The notes: generated by a model from the letters alone, not told the origin. Shown: positions 1 to 5,640, counted from the first letter of the stretch. The stretch is DNA of 5,896 nucleotides from an uncultured Desulfovibrionaceae bacterium (GCA_949427775.1 CASQEL010000142.1:1-5896); one strand, 5' to 3'. Program-made: numbers and translations.

Positions 1-571
1 GGGTGAAGTCCAGCACCTCGTCGCCGGTGGGAATGATGCGCAGCCGGAGTCGCTCCCAGACCGGCACGTCCCAGATGCCGCCGGAGAGCAGCGCGCCCAC
101 ATCATAGGGCGTCAGCAGGTGATTGCGCGGAAACAACAGTTCCGTCGCCACAATGTCTTCGCCGATACGGCGCACATGCTGCCACGGAAAGGCCGGGGCC
201 TCGATGCTGATGCGTCCTTCGCCGCAGGGGGCGACCTGCTCGATCATAATCACGGCATCGCAGCCGTCGGGCAGCGGGTGCCCGGTATTGACGGCCCGGC
301 ATGTCCGCCCTTCCTCCAGTTCCACGGGGCTGCCCTCGCGCGCGGCAAAGGTGTCCGCCGCGCGCACCGCATAGCCGTCCATGGCGGCGGAATGGGTGGT
401 GGGAGCGGAATAGCGGGCATGGACAGGAGCGCGGAGCACACGTCCGGCAGCCTCTTGCGCGGGCGCCGTTTCTTCACCCACCAGGGCGTCGCGATCCAGA
501 GCGGATTGTATCGCCGCCACGGCGTCGTTCAGGGGCAGTGTTTCCAGGTACACATTGCGTTTGAATGTCAT
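1..571 (-). CDS. moeA: Molybdopterin molybdotransferase MoeA, N-terminal part (runs off left edge)
   Basis: This gene has no stop codon in the window; 190 codons are visible, starting at the ATG complementary to 569-571. MoeA inserts molybdate into adenylylated molybdopterin in the cytoplasm, giving active molybdenum cofactor. The protein opens MTFKRNVYLETLPLNDAV and carries family signatures in order: MDGYAVRAADT (residues 64-74), AVNTGHPLPDGCDAVIMIE (93-111), RRIGEDI (134-140) and IPTGDEVL (180-187). The last marks the start of the MoCF-type nucleotide/molybdopterin-binding domain, most of which lies outside the window. An AAAGGAG ribosome site (579-585) sits 7 bases upstream and supports the start. 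It is transcribed divergently from proA. In Desulfovibrio relatives such MoeA proteins are often long, with a C-terminal LysR-type substrate-binding domain; whether this one is cannot be seen here. Identification is firm; the paralogue type is open. Confidence 0.93.
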   Translation of the reverse strand, partial: MTFKRNVYLETLPLNDAVAAIQSALDRDALVGEETAPAQEAAGRVLRAPVHARYSAPTTHSAAMDGYAVRAADTFAAREGSPVELEEGRTCRAVNTGHPLPDGCDAVIMIEQVAPCGEGRISIEAPAFPWQHVRRIGEDIVATELLFPRNHLLTPYDVGALLSGGIWDVPVWERLRLRIIPTGDEVLDFT

Positions 572-650
572 GCCGCGTCTCCTTTCATGATGCCGTTCGG
601 CCGCACGTCCGTCCGATCCGTCTGTGCAAGTTCCCGGGACGGGGGCGCGC

Positions 651-713
651 CGTCGGGCGATGCGCTGTTTTCTCCCCACGGGGGGGCTCCGCCTGACGGA
701 CAGACTCCCGACG
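651..713. other. Inverted repeat in the moeA leader
   Basis: CGTCGGG (651-657) and CCCGACG (707-713) are perfect complements. They enclose two smaller stems, CCCC-ACG-GGGG around 674-685 and TCCG/CGGA around 688-700. Together these could fold as a branched structure in a moeA leader transcript, about 80-140 bases before the start codon. No known riboswitch was recognised in it. Confidence 0.4.
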
Positions 714-735
714 CCTTGTGATACGCATGGTTGCG

Positions 736-779
736 ACCGTGGTTTTCCGGCGGCGTATGCCGCTACGGTGTCGTTTTTT
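736..779 (+). terminator. Weak terminator-like hairpin with T6
   Basis: ACCGT (736-740) pairs with ACGGT (765-769) and encloses GCGGC-GTAT-GCCGC (750-763). A run of six T follows at 774-779. The outer stem is short and separated from the T run by four bases, and no plus-strand gene precedes it. It is recorded as a possible terminator of an unseen short transcript. Confidence 0.25.
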
Positions 780-792
780 CGTGTCGTCGTCA

Positions 793-821
793 CGTATAGC
801 CGATCGGACATGACAGGACAA
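793..821 (-). promoter_or_regulatory. Possible sigma-70 promoter for moeA
   Basis: On the minus strand TTGTCC (complement of 816-821) is followed after 17 bases by TATACG (complement of 793-798). Each hexamer matches four of six consensus positions. Transcription would start near 785 and give a leader of about 210 bases before moeA. This is a pattern match only. Confidence 0.3.
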
Positions 822-856
822 CCTGCGCGTGGGGGGAACGCAATGCTCCGCGCAGG
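822..856. other. Perfect 8-bp inverted repeat
   Basis: CCTGCGCG (822-829) and CGCGCAGG (849-856) are exact complements around a 19-base spacer. The repeat lies beside the possible moeA -35 hexamer (816-821), so it could be a protein-binding palindrome or an RNA hairpin on either strand. No U-run follows. Confidence 0.45.
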
Positions 857-869
857 GGAGTTCGGGCGG

Positions 870-892
870 AAAAAAGCCGTCGTTTGGCTCTT
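870..892 (-). terminator. Minus-strand terminator-like hairpin with T6
   Basis: Read on the minus strand, AAGAGCC (complement of 886-892) pairs with GGCTTTT (complement of 872-878) across a 7-base loop. The pairing includes one G-U pair, and the 3' arm merges into a run of six T (875-870). Only four pairs are strong, so it is a weak candidate. It would stop leftward transcripts leaving the AT-rich island before moeA, or insulate the two divergent units. Confidence 0.35.
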
Positions 893-929
893 TGAAACAT
901 AACATAGTTAAATAATTAGTAGTTTTGAA

Positions 930-958
930 TTTATACCGATTTAAAAATTTTGTATTAT
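930..958 (+). promoter_or_regulatory. Possible proA operon promoter in AT-rich island
   Basis: TTTATA (930-935) and TATTAT (953-958) are 17 bases apart, matching four and five of six consensus positions. The block TTTGAATTTAT (924-934) plus AAAAATTTT (943-951) recurs in a second AT island at 5224-5248. Transcription would start near 965, about 175 bases before the proA start. Confidence 0.4.
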
Positions 959-1009
959 TTCAATATATTATGAGGTGAAATTCGTTTCCGTGTCCGAATG
1001 TCCCCGGCC

Positions 1010-1034
1010 CCTTGCGCTTATACGAGGCGCAAGG
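1010..1034 (+). other. Hairpin in the proA leader
   Basis: CCTTGCGC (1010-1017) pairs perfectly with GCGCAAGG (1027-1034) over a 9-base loop. No U-run follows, so it is not a classical terminator. A second small hairpin, GGCGA-CATCA-TCGCC, lies at 1051-1065. Both sit in the untranslated leader of proA. Confidence 0.5.
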
Positions 1035-1128
1035 TATATTTGGAGAGAACGGCGACATCATCGCCTTCCGGACGTGCGGAGACGATGATCGTTTCGACGT
1101 CGACAATACCACATATGCCGCCAGGTTC

Positions 1129-1132
1129 GGAG
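1129..1132 (+). promoter_or_regulatory. Ribosome binding site that fixes the proA GTG start
   Basis: GGAG at 1129-1132 is 8 bases before GTG at 1141, an ideal spacing. The first in-frame ATG after it (1159) would be 26 bases away, and the upstream ATG at 1012 has no such site. An identical GGAGAGAA octamer also occurs at 1042-1049, 87 bases upstream. Confidence 0.7.
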
Positions 1133-1140
1133 AGAATATC

Positions 1141-2400
1141 GTGTCTCTTGCCTCTGTCATGGAAAATATCGGCCTTCAGGCCCGACAGGCCGCCCGCATT
1201 CTCGCGGCGGCGTCTCCCGCATCGAAGGCGGCGGCGTTGCGTGGCCTGGCCGATCTGCTTGAGGCTCACGGCGACGAAATCATGGCCGCCAATGCGCGGG
1301 ACGTGACGACCGCGCGCGCCGGAGGCTTGGACCGGGCCCGTTTGGATCGCCTGACCCTGACGCCCGCCATCATGGCGGAAATGGCCGCCGCCTGTCGTCA
1401 TGTGGCGGCGTTGCCCGATCCCGTGGGAGCCATGGACAGCCAGTGGCAGCGCCCCAACGGTTTGCTGGTGGGGCGTATGCGGATTCCGCTCGGGGTCATC
1501 GCCATGATCTACGAGGCTCGGCCCAACGTCACCATTGATGCGGCCATTCTGTGCCTCAAAGCAGGCAATGCCGTCATCCTGCGTGGAGGCGCGGAAGCGC
1601 TGCACTCCAATCTGGCTCTGGCCGGACTGCTGCACCGGGCGCTGGAAGATGCCGGTTTGCCGAGGCATGCGGCGCAGATTCTGGATACTACGGATCGCGC
1701 GGCCGTCGGTCTGCTGTGCAAAATGGATCGATATATCGACGTGATTATTCCACGCGGCGGCGAGACGCTGGTCCGCGCCGTAACGGAAGCCGCCGCCATG
1801 CCCGTGCTCAAGCATTATATGGGCGTGTGTCACGCCTATATCGACGACGGCGCTGACCTGGAGCAGGCTCTGGAAATTGTATACAACGCCAAGGTGCAGC
1901 GTCCCGGCGTCTGCAATGCGCTGGAATGCCTGTTGGTGCACCGCGCCGTGGCGGACGCCTTTCTGCCCGAGGCAGGGCGGAAACTGGGCGCCGCGGGTGT
2001 GGAGTTTCGCGCCTGTCCCCAGGCGCTGCCGCTCCTGGGAGCTACGGCCGTGGCCCAGCATCCCGAAGATCTGGGACGGGAATTTCATGCTCTGGTGTTG
2101 GCCGTGCGCGTGGTGGACGATATGGATCAGGCGTTGGACCATATCGCCCGTTATGGTTCCAATCATACGGAAATCATCTGCACCCGCGATCATGCCCGGG
2201 CCATGCGTTTTCTACGGGAGGCCGACGCCTCCATGGTGGCGGTCAATGCCTCCACACGTTTTAACGACGGCGGCCAGCTGGGTCTGGGCGCGGAGATCGG
2301 GATTTCCACTTCCAAGCTGCATGCCTACGGTCCTATGGGGGTGCACGAGCTGACGACGGCCAAGTTTGTGGTTTTCGGCAGCGGACAGGTGCGCGACTGA
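1141..2400 (+). CDS. proA: Gamma-glutamyl phosphate reductase (glutamate-5-semialdehyde dehydrogenase)
   Basis: ProA reduces gamma-glutamyl phosphate to glutamate-5-semialdehyde with NADPH, the second step of proline synthesis from glutamate, in the cytoplasm. From the GTG start the protein has 419 residues, matching the roughly 417 usual for the family. An ATG at 1012 would add 43 residues with no ProA character. Visible signatures are IPLGVIAMIYEARPNVTIDAA (residues 115-135), the cofactor-binding stretch GNAVILRGG (142-150), YIDVIIPRGG (198-207) and QRPGVCNALECLLV (253-266) with the catalytic cysteine at about 258. The segment V-DDMDQ-ALDHIARYGSNHTEII (325-346) fits the ProA signature pattern, and NASTRFNDGGQLGLGAEIGIST (369-390) is highly conserved. 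No proB is visible. It heads an apparent operon: nadD begins 2 bases after the stop. The protein appears intact. Confidence 0.97.
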   Translation: MSLASVMENIGLQARQAARILAAASPASKAAALRGLADLLEAHGDEIMAANARDVTTARAGGLDRARLDRLTLTPAIMAEMAAACRHVAALPDPVGAMDSQWQRPNGLLVGRMRIPLGVIAMIYEARPNVTIDAAILCLKAGNAVILRGGAEALHSNLALAGLLHRALEDAGLPRHAAQILDTTDRAAVGLLCKMDRYIDVIIPRGGETLVRAVTEAAAMPVLKHYMGVCHAYIDDGADLEQALEIVYNAKVQRPGVCNALECLLVHRAVADAFLPEAGRKLGAAGVEFRACPQALPLLGATAVAQHPEDLGREFHALVLAVRVVDDMDQALDHIARYGSNHTEIICTRDHARAMRFLREADASMVAVNASTRFNDGGQLGLGAEIGISTSKLHAYGPMGVHELTTAKFVVFGSGQVRD

Positions 2401-2402
2401 GT

Positions 2403-3107
2403 ATGGGCATCGGTATTTTGGGGGGCAGTTTCAATCCCGTGCATATAGGGCATCTGCGCCTGGCGCTGGAAGTCCTTGAGGCGCCGGTCGCCGCTCTGGA
2501 GTATGTGGAGCTGCTCCCGTGTGCCGAACCTCCCCATAAACCGCGGGAGGGCATTCTGCCCTTTGAGTTGCGCTCGGCGCTTCTGGAGGTCGCCGTGCGT
2601 CGTATCCCGCGTTTGCGGGTGAACCGTCTGGAAGGCATGCGCAGCGGTCCTTCCTACACTTGGGACACGCTGACGGCCTATGCGGCGCAATATCCGGGAC
2701 AACGCCCCGTATTCATTCTGGGGGGTGAGGATTTCGCCACATTGCCTCAATGGTTTCGCGGACTGGAGTTGCCGCAACTGGCCGATTTCGTGGTCGTGCC
2801 CCGCGCCGGGACCGAGCGGGGCGCGTTCCTGCACAGCGTCGCCATGTTGTGGCCCGATGCCCGCGAGACGGAAGCGCCGTTCCCCGGCAGCGCGCGTGCC
2901 GTTTTGCCCGGGGGCGGTCAGCTTTTGTTTCTTCCTCTCCCGCGTCTTGACATCAGCGCGTCCCTGATCCGGGAACGCTGGTTGGCGGGTAGAGACGTTC
3001 ATTTTTTGGTACCCGATGCGGCAGTGGAACTGCTGCATGCCCACCGCGACGTGGTCGCCGCCTGCTGGGCCGATACGACACCTTCTACTCCGTGCCGCCC
3101 ATGTTGA
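2403..3107 (+). CDS. nadD: Nicotinate-nucleotide adenylyltransferase
   Basis: NadD joins nicotinate mononucleotide with ATP to form deamido-NAD and pyrophosphate, the penultimate step of NAD synthesis. The 234-residue protein is a nucleotidyltransferase with the HIGH-type ATP motif in GGSFNPVHIGHL (residues 7-18). It also has PPHKP (43-47), SYTWDTL (84-90), FILGGEDF (104-111) and the late ATP-binding ISASLIR (184-190, a variant of ISSTxIR). Family members are usually about 190-220 residues; the excess here is a loop around 135-172 and a short cysteine- and proline-containing tail. The ATG lies 2 bases after the proA stop. Only a weak AGGTG precedes it, so translational coupling to proA is likely. 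The 3' end overlaps the next gene by 16 bases. Confidence 0.95.
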   Translation: MGIGILGGSFNPVHIGHLRLALEVLEAPVAALEYVELLPCAEPPHKPREGILPFELRSALLEVAVRRIPRLRVNRLEGMRSGPSYTWDTLTAYAAQYPGQRPVFILGGEDFATLPQWFRGLELPQLADFVVVPRAGTERGAFLHSVAMLWPDARETEAPFPGSARAVLPGGGQLLFLPLPRLDISASLIRERWLAGRDVHFLVPDAAVELLHAHRDVVAACWADTTPSTPCRPC

Positions 3108-3937
3108 CTTCACCGCCTAAAGATATTCGGGAAAATATCGCCCGTGCCAAAGGGTATTTGCACAGGGGCGAACTGCCTCGCGCGCTGGCCGCCATGAGCG
3201 CGGCCCTGCGCGGTTGTGTAGGCGTTAAAATGTTCAAGCAGGCCCGTTTTGAATTATCCATTCATTTTGATGAATTTCTTACTGATCTGGTTCGCCATCC
3301 GGGAATGCAACCGCTCCTGGATCCCGGCAACACCGGCAAACCGCGCAAAATTCCATATCAATCCGGCAAGGAAGGGGCCCTGGCCGCCGTGCTGGACGGG
3401 CTTGCGAAAATTCTGGAGGAAGCGGAAGCGGCTAAAAAGCGGGCCGCTCTGCAATCCAAGGAAAATCGGAAACAGGAATTGATGGACACGGGCACGGAAC
3501 GTATTCTCAAGGGAGATATTTCCAGGGGACGTGCGTATCTCAAGCGGGCCGCCGCCGAATTCGGCCATGAGCCGGGCGTATATCACACTGTGGGGTTGCG
3601 CTTGCAGGAAACCAAACAGTTTGCCGATGCGGCGGACATGTTTGAGCACGCTATGGAAAACGAACCCAAAGAGCCCGACTCTTATACTCAGGCCATCAAC
3701 TGCTATCTCCAGGTGCACGAATATGAAAAGGCCGAAGCCGTATACATGAAGATACTACGCCAGTTCGGCGGCCACCCTACGACTTTCGGGCGCATGGCCA
3801 AACTCTACATGCTGTCGCACCAGCGCGTCAAAGCGGAGGATTTCGCTACACGCACATTGCAACTCGACCCCAAGCAGCCCGATGCGCTGCAGGTTATGGA
3901 CGCCCTCAATAAATTCCGCAATGGGGCGGCAAACTGA
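3092..3937 (+). CDS. Tetratricopeptide-repeat protein of unknown function
   Basis: This 281-residue protein is predicted to be cytoplasmic, with no signal peptide or membrane segment. Residues 1-70 form a helical N-terminal region with a TPR-like pair of helices (IARAKGYLHRGELPRALAAM). Residues 105-130 are charged and coiled-coil-like (EEAEAAKKRA and following). Residues 135-270 contain about four helix-pair repeats: around GDISRGRAYLKRAAAEFG, FADAADMFEHAMENEP, YEKAEAVYMKILRQF and VKAEDFATRTLQLDP. TPR arrays bind other proteins, so a scaffold or adaptor role is likely, but the partner cannot be told. GTG at 3092 is the longest start; ATG at 3101 (in frame, three residues shorter) is equally possible. 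Both overlap the end of nadD, indicating co-transcription and coupled translation. No clear ribosome site is seen. Confidence 0.85.
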   Translation: MPPMLTSPPKDIRENIARAKGYLHRGELPRALAAMSAALRGCVGVKMFKQARFELSIHFDEFLTDLVRHPGMQPLLDPGNTGKPRKIPYQSGKEGALAAVLDGLAKILEEAEAAKKRAALQSKENRKQELMDTGTERILKGDISRGRAYLKRAAAEFGHEPGVYHTVGLRLQETKQFADAADMFEHAMENEPKEPDSYTQAINCYLQVHEYEKAEAVYMKILRQFGGHPTTFGRMAKLYMLSHQRVKAEDFATRTLQLDPKQPDALQVMDALNKFRNGAAN

Positions 3938-4190
3938 CCGGGAGCCGATTGAGAGGGATATGCCGTCTCGCCCGGGAAGAGAGACCGCAGTCATAAGGCG
4001 TGCCCGGTGTTTCAGCCCCTGCCTGTGCGAACGGGCTTCCCATTAACCATACATACGGGAGCTGGAACCGGCATTTCGGATTTTCCGGGACGGGGAAACA
4101 ACCCCTATGCAAAAAGCGTTGCTTTTCATGTTGATATTGTGTACATTTTCTGCGGCGGACAGCGGCCTGTGGCGGCGGCTGTTTCCCTGT
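3938..4190. other. Intergenic region between the TPR gene and tRNA-Ser
   Basis: No gene is supported here. A few short inverted repeats occur, such as GTCTC/GAGAC near 3964-3988 and GGGG-AAACAA-CCCC near 4092-4105. None has a following T run, so no terminator for the proA operon was identified. A 35-codon frame starting at 4107 has a hydrophobic N-terminus but ends inside the tRNA and has a poor ribosome site. The tRNA promoter presumably lies in this stretch but was not pinpointed. Confidence 0.6.
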
Positions 4191-4286
<96 letters not shown>

Positions 4287-4299
4287 ACAAGGAATCAGG

Positions 4300-4343
4300 A
4301 AGGCTCTCAATGTCTCAAAGGCGTTGAGAGCCTTCACTTTTTT
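4300..4343 (+). terminator. Rho-independent terminator after tRNA-Ser
   Basis: AAGGCTCTCAA (4300-4310) pairs perfectly over 11 bp with TTGAGAGCCTT (4324-4334) across a 13-base loop. T runs follow at 4338-4343 and 4346-4351. It lies 15 bases after the encoded CCA and should end the tRNA transcript. Confidence 0.9.
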
Positions 4344-4395
4344 GGTTTTTTGGCGTCTCACAACGACCATTGGAAATCTTGACAGCGCAGACACG

Positions 4396-4489
4396 TTGGG
4401 GGCATTTCGAAGGGGCATAAAAGAATTTTGCCCAAAAACAGAAAAATATGCCCCCAAAGCAGGCTGGGCGAGGCGTGTGTTTATGCCCC
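4396..4489. repeat. Four GGGGCAT heptamers, likely integrase arm sites or int operator
   Basis: GGGGCAT occurs at 4399-4405 and 4412-4418, and its complement ATGCCCC at 4448-4454 and 4483-4489. The first and third copies extend to a perfect 10-bp inverted repeat, TTGGGGGCAT (4396-4405) and ATGCCCCCAA (4448-4457). The last copy contains the integrase start codon. A degenerate copy, TTGCCCAA, lies near 4428-4435. Placement between a tRNA and a P4-type integrase suggests sites bound by the N-terminal arm-binding domain, serving recombination and/or self-repression. Repeat positions are seen directly; the role is inferred. Confidence 0.6.
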
Positions 4490-4830
4490 ACTTAACCGAA
4501 GCTACGCTTAGAGCCATCAAACCTTCCGGCAAAGTTGAACGCTTTTATGACACCCTTGGACTTTACCTTGAGCTGAGCAAGGCCGGGGGTAAGCTTTGGC
4601 GTTGGCAATACCGTTTTGGAGGGAAGGAAAAGCGTCTGTCCTTCGGTTCATGGCCGGACGTAAGCTTGAAAGAGGCGCGGGAAAAAAGGGATCAGGCAAG
4701 AAAAATTTTGCGTGAAGGTGTGGACCCCGGCATCGACAACAGGAAAAAAAATACTGCCTGCCCCGGCGGCAGCGGTTCCGGCGATTTCGCAAAAAAAGCT
4801 GGAGCAGTATATCGCACGGGTGCTCCCTGA
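4483..4830 (+). pseudogene. P4-type tyrosine integrase, N-terminal fragment
   Basis: Residues 1-89 (MPHLTEATLRAIKPSGK onward) match the DUF4102 arm-DNA-binding domain of P4-like integrases. Examples are GLYLELSKAGGKLWRWQYRFGGKEKRLSFGSWPDVSLKEARE (residues 26-67) and LREGVDP (76-82). Full integrases of this family are about 400 residues, with a core-binding domain and a catalytic R-H-R-Y domain. Here the frame stops at residue 115, and after a run of eight A (4744-4751) the sequence is a non-homologous tail. GAGG at 4470-4473 sits 9 bases before ATG 4483. The same frame is open upstream to 4324, but that part is not integrase-like. Without a catalytic domain it cannot recombine DNA, though the arm-binding domain could still fold and bind the GGGGCAT repeats. 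It is probably the relic of an island inserted at tRNA-Ser. Confidence 0.85.
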
Positions 4831-5179
4831 CGGGGTGAAAAGCGCGGAAGAAAAACACGGTCGGGATTTTGGGCAGGTTTCGGTCAAATTCCCCCAGTTT
4901 GGCGCGGAAGGGGGAACGATGTACGCGGCGCAAATCTCCTTTGGCAAAAGTTTGCAGGAGCAGATGGCCAAGGAGGTATCCTTTTCCGTTCTTTCCCTGC
5001 TGCTCAAAGGTTTTGAAGCTCAGGGCGTCACGCGTGACCACATGAAAAAGAGCAAAATCATGCTTGCGGTGGGAGTCGCCTACCGCCGGTCAGGGAAAAC
5101 GGTGAGCTATGGCATAGCGGTAGCCAACCCCGCGGAGGATGAAAACCCCGCCAGGGTGGGACAGTACGTCGTGCAATAG
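4712..5179 (+). CDS. Hypothetical protein segment joined out of frame to the integrase fragment
   Basis: I do not recognise this protein. The frame is +1 relative to the integrase and opens at GTG 4712 inside the integrase domain, so its first 13 residues are a shadow of that domain. Independent sequence probably begins near 4752. A Pro/Ala-rich linker (about residues 15-24, ILPAPAAAVP) precedes a soluble-looking domain with QKKLEQYIARVLPDG (27-41), GQVSVKFPQFG (54-64), QISFGKSLQEQMAKEV (74-89), FSVLSLLLKGFEAQGV (91-106) and KSKIMLAVGVAYRRSGKTVSYGIAVANP (113-140). There is no signal peptide, and no ribosome site is seen before any plausible internal start. It could be the 3' end of an unrelated gene fused by deletion. 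It could also be the C-terminal part of an arm-domain fusion read through a frameshift at the A8 tract (about 230 residues in all). Confidence 0.45.
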   Translation: MKVWTPASTTGKKILPAPAAAVPAISQKKLEQYIARVLPDGVKSAEEKHGRDFGQVSVKFPQFGAEGGTMYAAQISFGKSLQEQMAKEVSFSVLSLLLKGFEAQGVTRDHMKKSKIMLAVGVAYRRSGKTVSYGIAVANPAEDENPARVGQYVVQ

Positions 5180-5229
5180 CAAGGGGGGGTATGTCAGTGC
5201 TGACGCATCTAAATTGATAACAGTTTGAA

Positions 5230-5257
5230 TTTATTGGATAAAAATTTTAAGTATAGA
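5230..5257 (+). promoter_or_regulatory. Possible promoter in AT-rich island before the leader peptide
   Basis: TTTATT (5230-5235) and TATAGA (5252-5257) are 16 bases apart. An alternative pair is TTGATA (5214-5219) with GATAAA (5237-5242) at 17 bases. The surrounding 5205-5285 is strongly AT-rich, and its TTTGAATTTAT and AAAAATTTT blocks match those before proA. Transcription would start near 5264 and lead into the leucine-rich peptide. Confidence 0.4.
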
Positions 5258-5425
5258 ATTTTTTACTAATAAATTCAGATAGTTACTCGCATGGCGCGTC
5301 AGTCCTGCAAAAGAGCCGGGGGCGGCTTGACATTTCCGGCCGCCGCTGAAATGAAGGGGCGTTACGCGGTCACTCCATGCGCTGACACGGCGCATACTCC
5401 CGCAAGGGTAAAGGAGTTGGCCGCC

Positions 5426-5497
5426 ATGAAACGTCTTATCGTCTTGGCGCTGCTGACGCTCCTTTGTCTGATGCTCCGGTCTTCAAGCCGGATGTAA
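5426..5497 (+). CDS. Leucine-rich 23-residue peptide, candidate attenuator leader peptide
   Basis: The short frame begins ATG AAA CGT and encodes MKRLIVLALLTLLCLMLRSS followed by Ser, Arg and Met. Eight of 23 residues are leucine (positions 4, 7, 9, 10, 12, 13, 15, 17), with one Ile and one Val. AAAGGAG at 5410-5416, 9 bases before the ATG, is among the best ribosome sites in the window, so translation is likely. A series of mutually exclusive hairpins follows, ending in a terminator at 5597-5635. This is the architecture of amino-acid attenuators, in which stalling at leucine codons lets transcription proceed into leucine or branched-chain genes. Such a gene would lie beyond the right edge. 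The alternative is a small hydrophobic membrane peptide like a type I toxin. Translation is fairly likely; the role is inferred. Confidence 0.6.
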   Translation: MKRLIVLALLTLLCLMLRSSSRM

Positions 5498-5508
5498 GAT
5501 AAACAAAG

Positions 5509-5537
5509 GCCCCCGTCCGGCTGGCACCGACGGGGGC
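5509..5537. terminator. Strong GC hairpin: minus-strand terminator and possible attenuator stem
   Basis: GCCCCCGTC (5509-5517) pairs perfectly over 9 bp with GACGGGGGC (5529-5537) across an 11-base loop. On the plus strand no T run follows. On the minus strand the stem is followed by CTTTGTTTATC, which fits a terminator for leftward transcripts. On the plus strand it begins 12 bases after the leader-peptide stop. Its left arm can instead pair with 5486-5494, so it may be a switchable stem. Confidence 0.65.
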
Positions 5538-5596
5538 GTAAAATGATGCAGGCAAAAACCGCGTAACATGTGGGAGCGCGTGTAACGCGCCGTGTC

Positions 5597-5635
5597 CGTC
5601 GGGTTGGTGTTGGCAGCACCGACCCGACGCCTTTT
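5597..5635 (+). terminator. Rho-independent terminator downstream of the leucine-rich peptide
   Basis: CGTCGGGTTGGTG (5597-5609) pairs over 13 bp, with one G-U pair, with CACCGACCCGACG (5617-5629) across a 7-base loop. It is followed by C and TTTTATATA (T4 at 5632-5635). It would end plus transcripts about 100 bases after the peptide stop. Its left arm overlaps an alternative pairing with the preceding hairpin, which suggests conditional rather than constitutive termination. Confidence 0.8.
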
Positions 5636-5640
5636 ATATA

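Larger units (their letters stand above)
572..1140. other. Divergent intergenic region between moeA and proA
   Basis: No convincing gene is seen on either strand over these 569 bases. Open frames here lack ribosome sites and family-like sequence, and the frame upstream of proA does not resemble ProA. The left two thirds is GC-rich and holds inverted repeats near 651-713, 736-779, 822-856 and 870-892. About 897-972 is a sharply AT-rich island carrying promoter-like hexamers. From 990 to 1140 lies the proA leader with further small hairpins. The region must hold the start signals for both divergent genes, and the hairpins suggest structured leaders. Confidence 0.7.

Noticed and set aside
119..721. 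Plus-strand open frame of 200 codons opposite moeA
   Set aside because: The minus strand carries unmistakable MoeA motifs through 571; the plus-strand frame is its shadow.
1012..1140. In-frame N-terminal extension of ProA from ATG 1012
   Set aside because: The added 43 residues have no ProA character, the family starts near the MENIGLQARQA segment, and GGAG at 1129-1132 places the start at GTG 1141.
1018..2193. Long minus-strand open frame of 391 codons opposite proA
   Set aside because: It is a reverse-strand shadow of the GC-rich proA gene, with no family features of its own.
3938..4190. Search for a terminator after the TPR gene
   Set aside because: Short inverted repeats exist but none is followed by a T run, so no terminator is claimed.
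5291..5425. N-terminal extension of the leucine-rich peptide from ATG 5291
   Set aside because: No ribosome site precedes 5291, whereas AAAGGAG sits 9 bases before ATG 5426. The extension sequence looks random.
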